This document shows positions 63,542 through 64,000 of a stretch of DNA of 64,000 nucleotides, piece after piece (position 1 is the stretch's first letter; every line of letters begins with the position of its first letter). This stretch comes from Thamnaconus septentrionalis (Eukaryota > Chordata > Actinopteri > Tetraodontiformes > Monacanthidae), in assembly GCA_009823395.1 (NCBI GenBank), contig CM020510.1, forward strand, positions 2,072,273 to 2,136,272, read 5' to 3'. The position numbers and the translations under genes were made by a program. The notes below the pieces were generated by a model. It was not told the DNA's origin, made no database searches, and saw nothing but the letters and a program-made list of their open reading frames with translations.

Positions 63542-64000
63542 TCACAGGTAACCCTCTTTCCTGAACTGCTCGTGCAGGATGTCTCTGTACTCGTCGAAGC
63601 CGCCGTCGATGCGTCGCACCTGCCCAGCTTCGCACACCCACAGCTCCCGGCAGACCAGCCGGATCAGCCGCTCGTCGTGGGACACCAGGACCACCCCGCC
63701 CTGCCACAGGGGGGCGACAAAGAGCCAAGTTACACCTGTCCGCTGCAGGAGAAGAAGCGACAAACAAGAAGCGACAAAAGAAAAACAGGAATCCAAGCAG
63801 CCACCTTGAACTTATTGAGCGCTTTAGCCAGCGCCTCGATGGTCTCCATGTCCAGGTGGTTGGTGGGCTCGTCCAGGATGTAGAAGTTTGGGCTGAAAGA
63901 CAGACGGAGACGCACGGCATCACCTCCAGCTCCAACATCTCCACCACCACCTTCACCTCCACCATCACCACAACCTCAACCTTCAACTCCACCACGTCTC
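63542..64000 (-). CDS. abcf3: ABC ATPase F3, C-terminal two exons (runs off the window)
   Basis: ABCF3 is a cytosolic twin-ATPase without membrane segments (GCN20-like), linked to translation and antiviral signalling. Exons 63805-63892 and 63542-63700 are seen, and the gene continues beyond 64000. The upstream exon holds the second Walker B and D-loop ([20 protein letters not shown]). The last exon holds the H-loop ([19 protein letters not shown]) and ends EQFRKEGYL followed by a stop; human ABCF3 ends EQFRREGFL. The phase (one base, then CCA) fits the Cys-Pro-Asn-Phe context of the family. The sequence to the right, 63893-64000, is intron with a CCACCTTCACCTCC-type repeat. Confidence 0.93.

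Overview
This is vertebrate nuclear DNA and almost certainly from a ray-finned (teleost) fish. The genes are intron-rich with canonical GT-AG borders, and many introns are under 200 bp. (CA)n/(TG)n microsatellites are very dense, and fish-type SINE, LINE and hAT-like relics are interspersed. Predicted proteins match vertebrate orthologues at near full length. The species cannot be resolved; a compact percomorph-type genome is my inference.

Layout. 2.9-9.0 kb: eif2a, minus strand, 16 exons, 582 aa. 10.2-11.3 kb: serp1, plus strand, head-to-head with eif2a. 13.4-16.7 kb: an mmp23 membrane metalloprotease, minus, 8 exons, 365 aa. 19.6-21.3 kb: a weak candidate small gene. 22.2-30.1 kb: a divergent dishevelled gene, best called dvl3b-like, minus, 15 exons, 638 aa. 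31.7-36.7 kb: rnpepl1, minus, 11 exons, 697 aa. 39.0-51.3 kb: abcc5, minus, 29 exons, 1424 aa. 52.2-55.95 kb: rpl35a, minus, with a 5'TOP leader exon. 56.6-57.8 kb: polr2d, plus. 58.2-59.6 kb: a DUSP14/18-type phosphatase, minus. 60.5 kb: tRNA-Leu(CAG), minus. 61.6-62.9 kb: a YqaJ-type nuclease gene, plus, carrying two apparent frameshifts. 63.5 kb to the window end: the last two exons of abcf3, minus.

The genes do not form a pathway. From general knowledge of the human map, eif2a/serp1, dvl3, abcc5, abcf3 and rpl35a have orthologues on 3q, rnpepl1 and polr2d on chromosome 2, and MMP23B at 1p36, so this is a rearranged block that keeps part of an old 3q-like linkage group. eif2a and polr2d act in general gene expression, rpl35a in the ribosome, and serp1 at the ER translocon. 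dvl3 acts in Wnt signalling, mmp23 and rnpepl1 in proteolysis, and abcc5 in organic-anion/nucleotide efflux.

The most distinctive feature is the repeat architecture of the introns. AC repeats tend to sit just after 5' splice sites and TG repeats just before 3' splice sites, read on the sense strand, in genes on both strands. Several introns are filled by kilobase-scale minisatellites, including one in abcc5 whose unit is itself a 5' splice-site consensus. I found no convincing new multi-gene system. The most interesting single items are the paired AC/GT introns, the donor-like array, a duplicated rnpepl1 exon beyond its stop codon, and the frameshifted YqaJ gene. Exon borders were placed by hand from splice consensus, reading phase and remembered protein families; the phases add up for every gene called intact.
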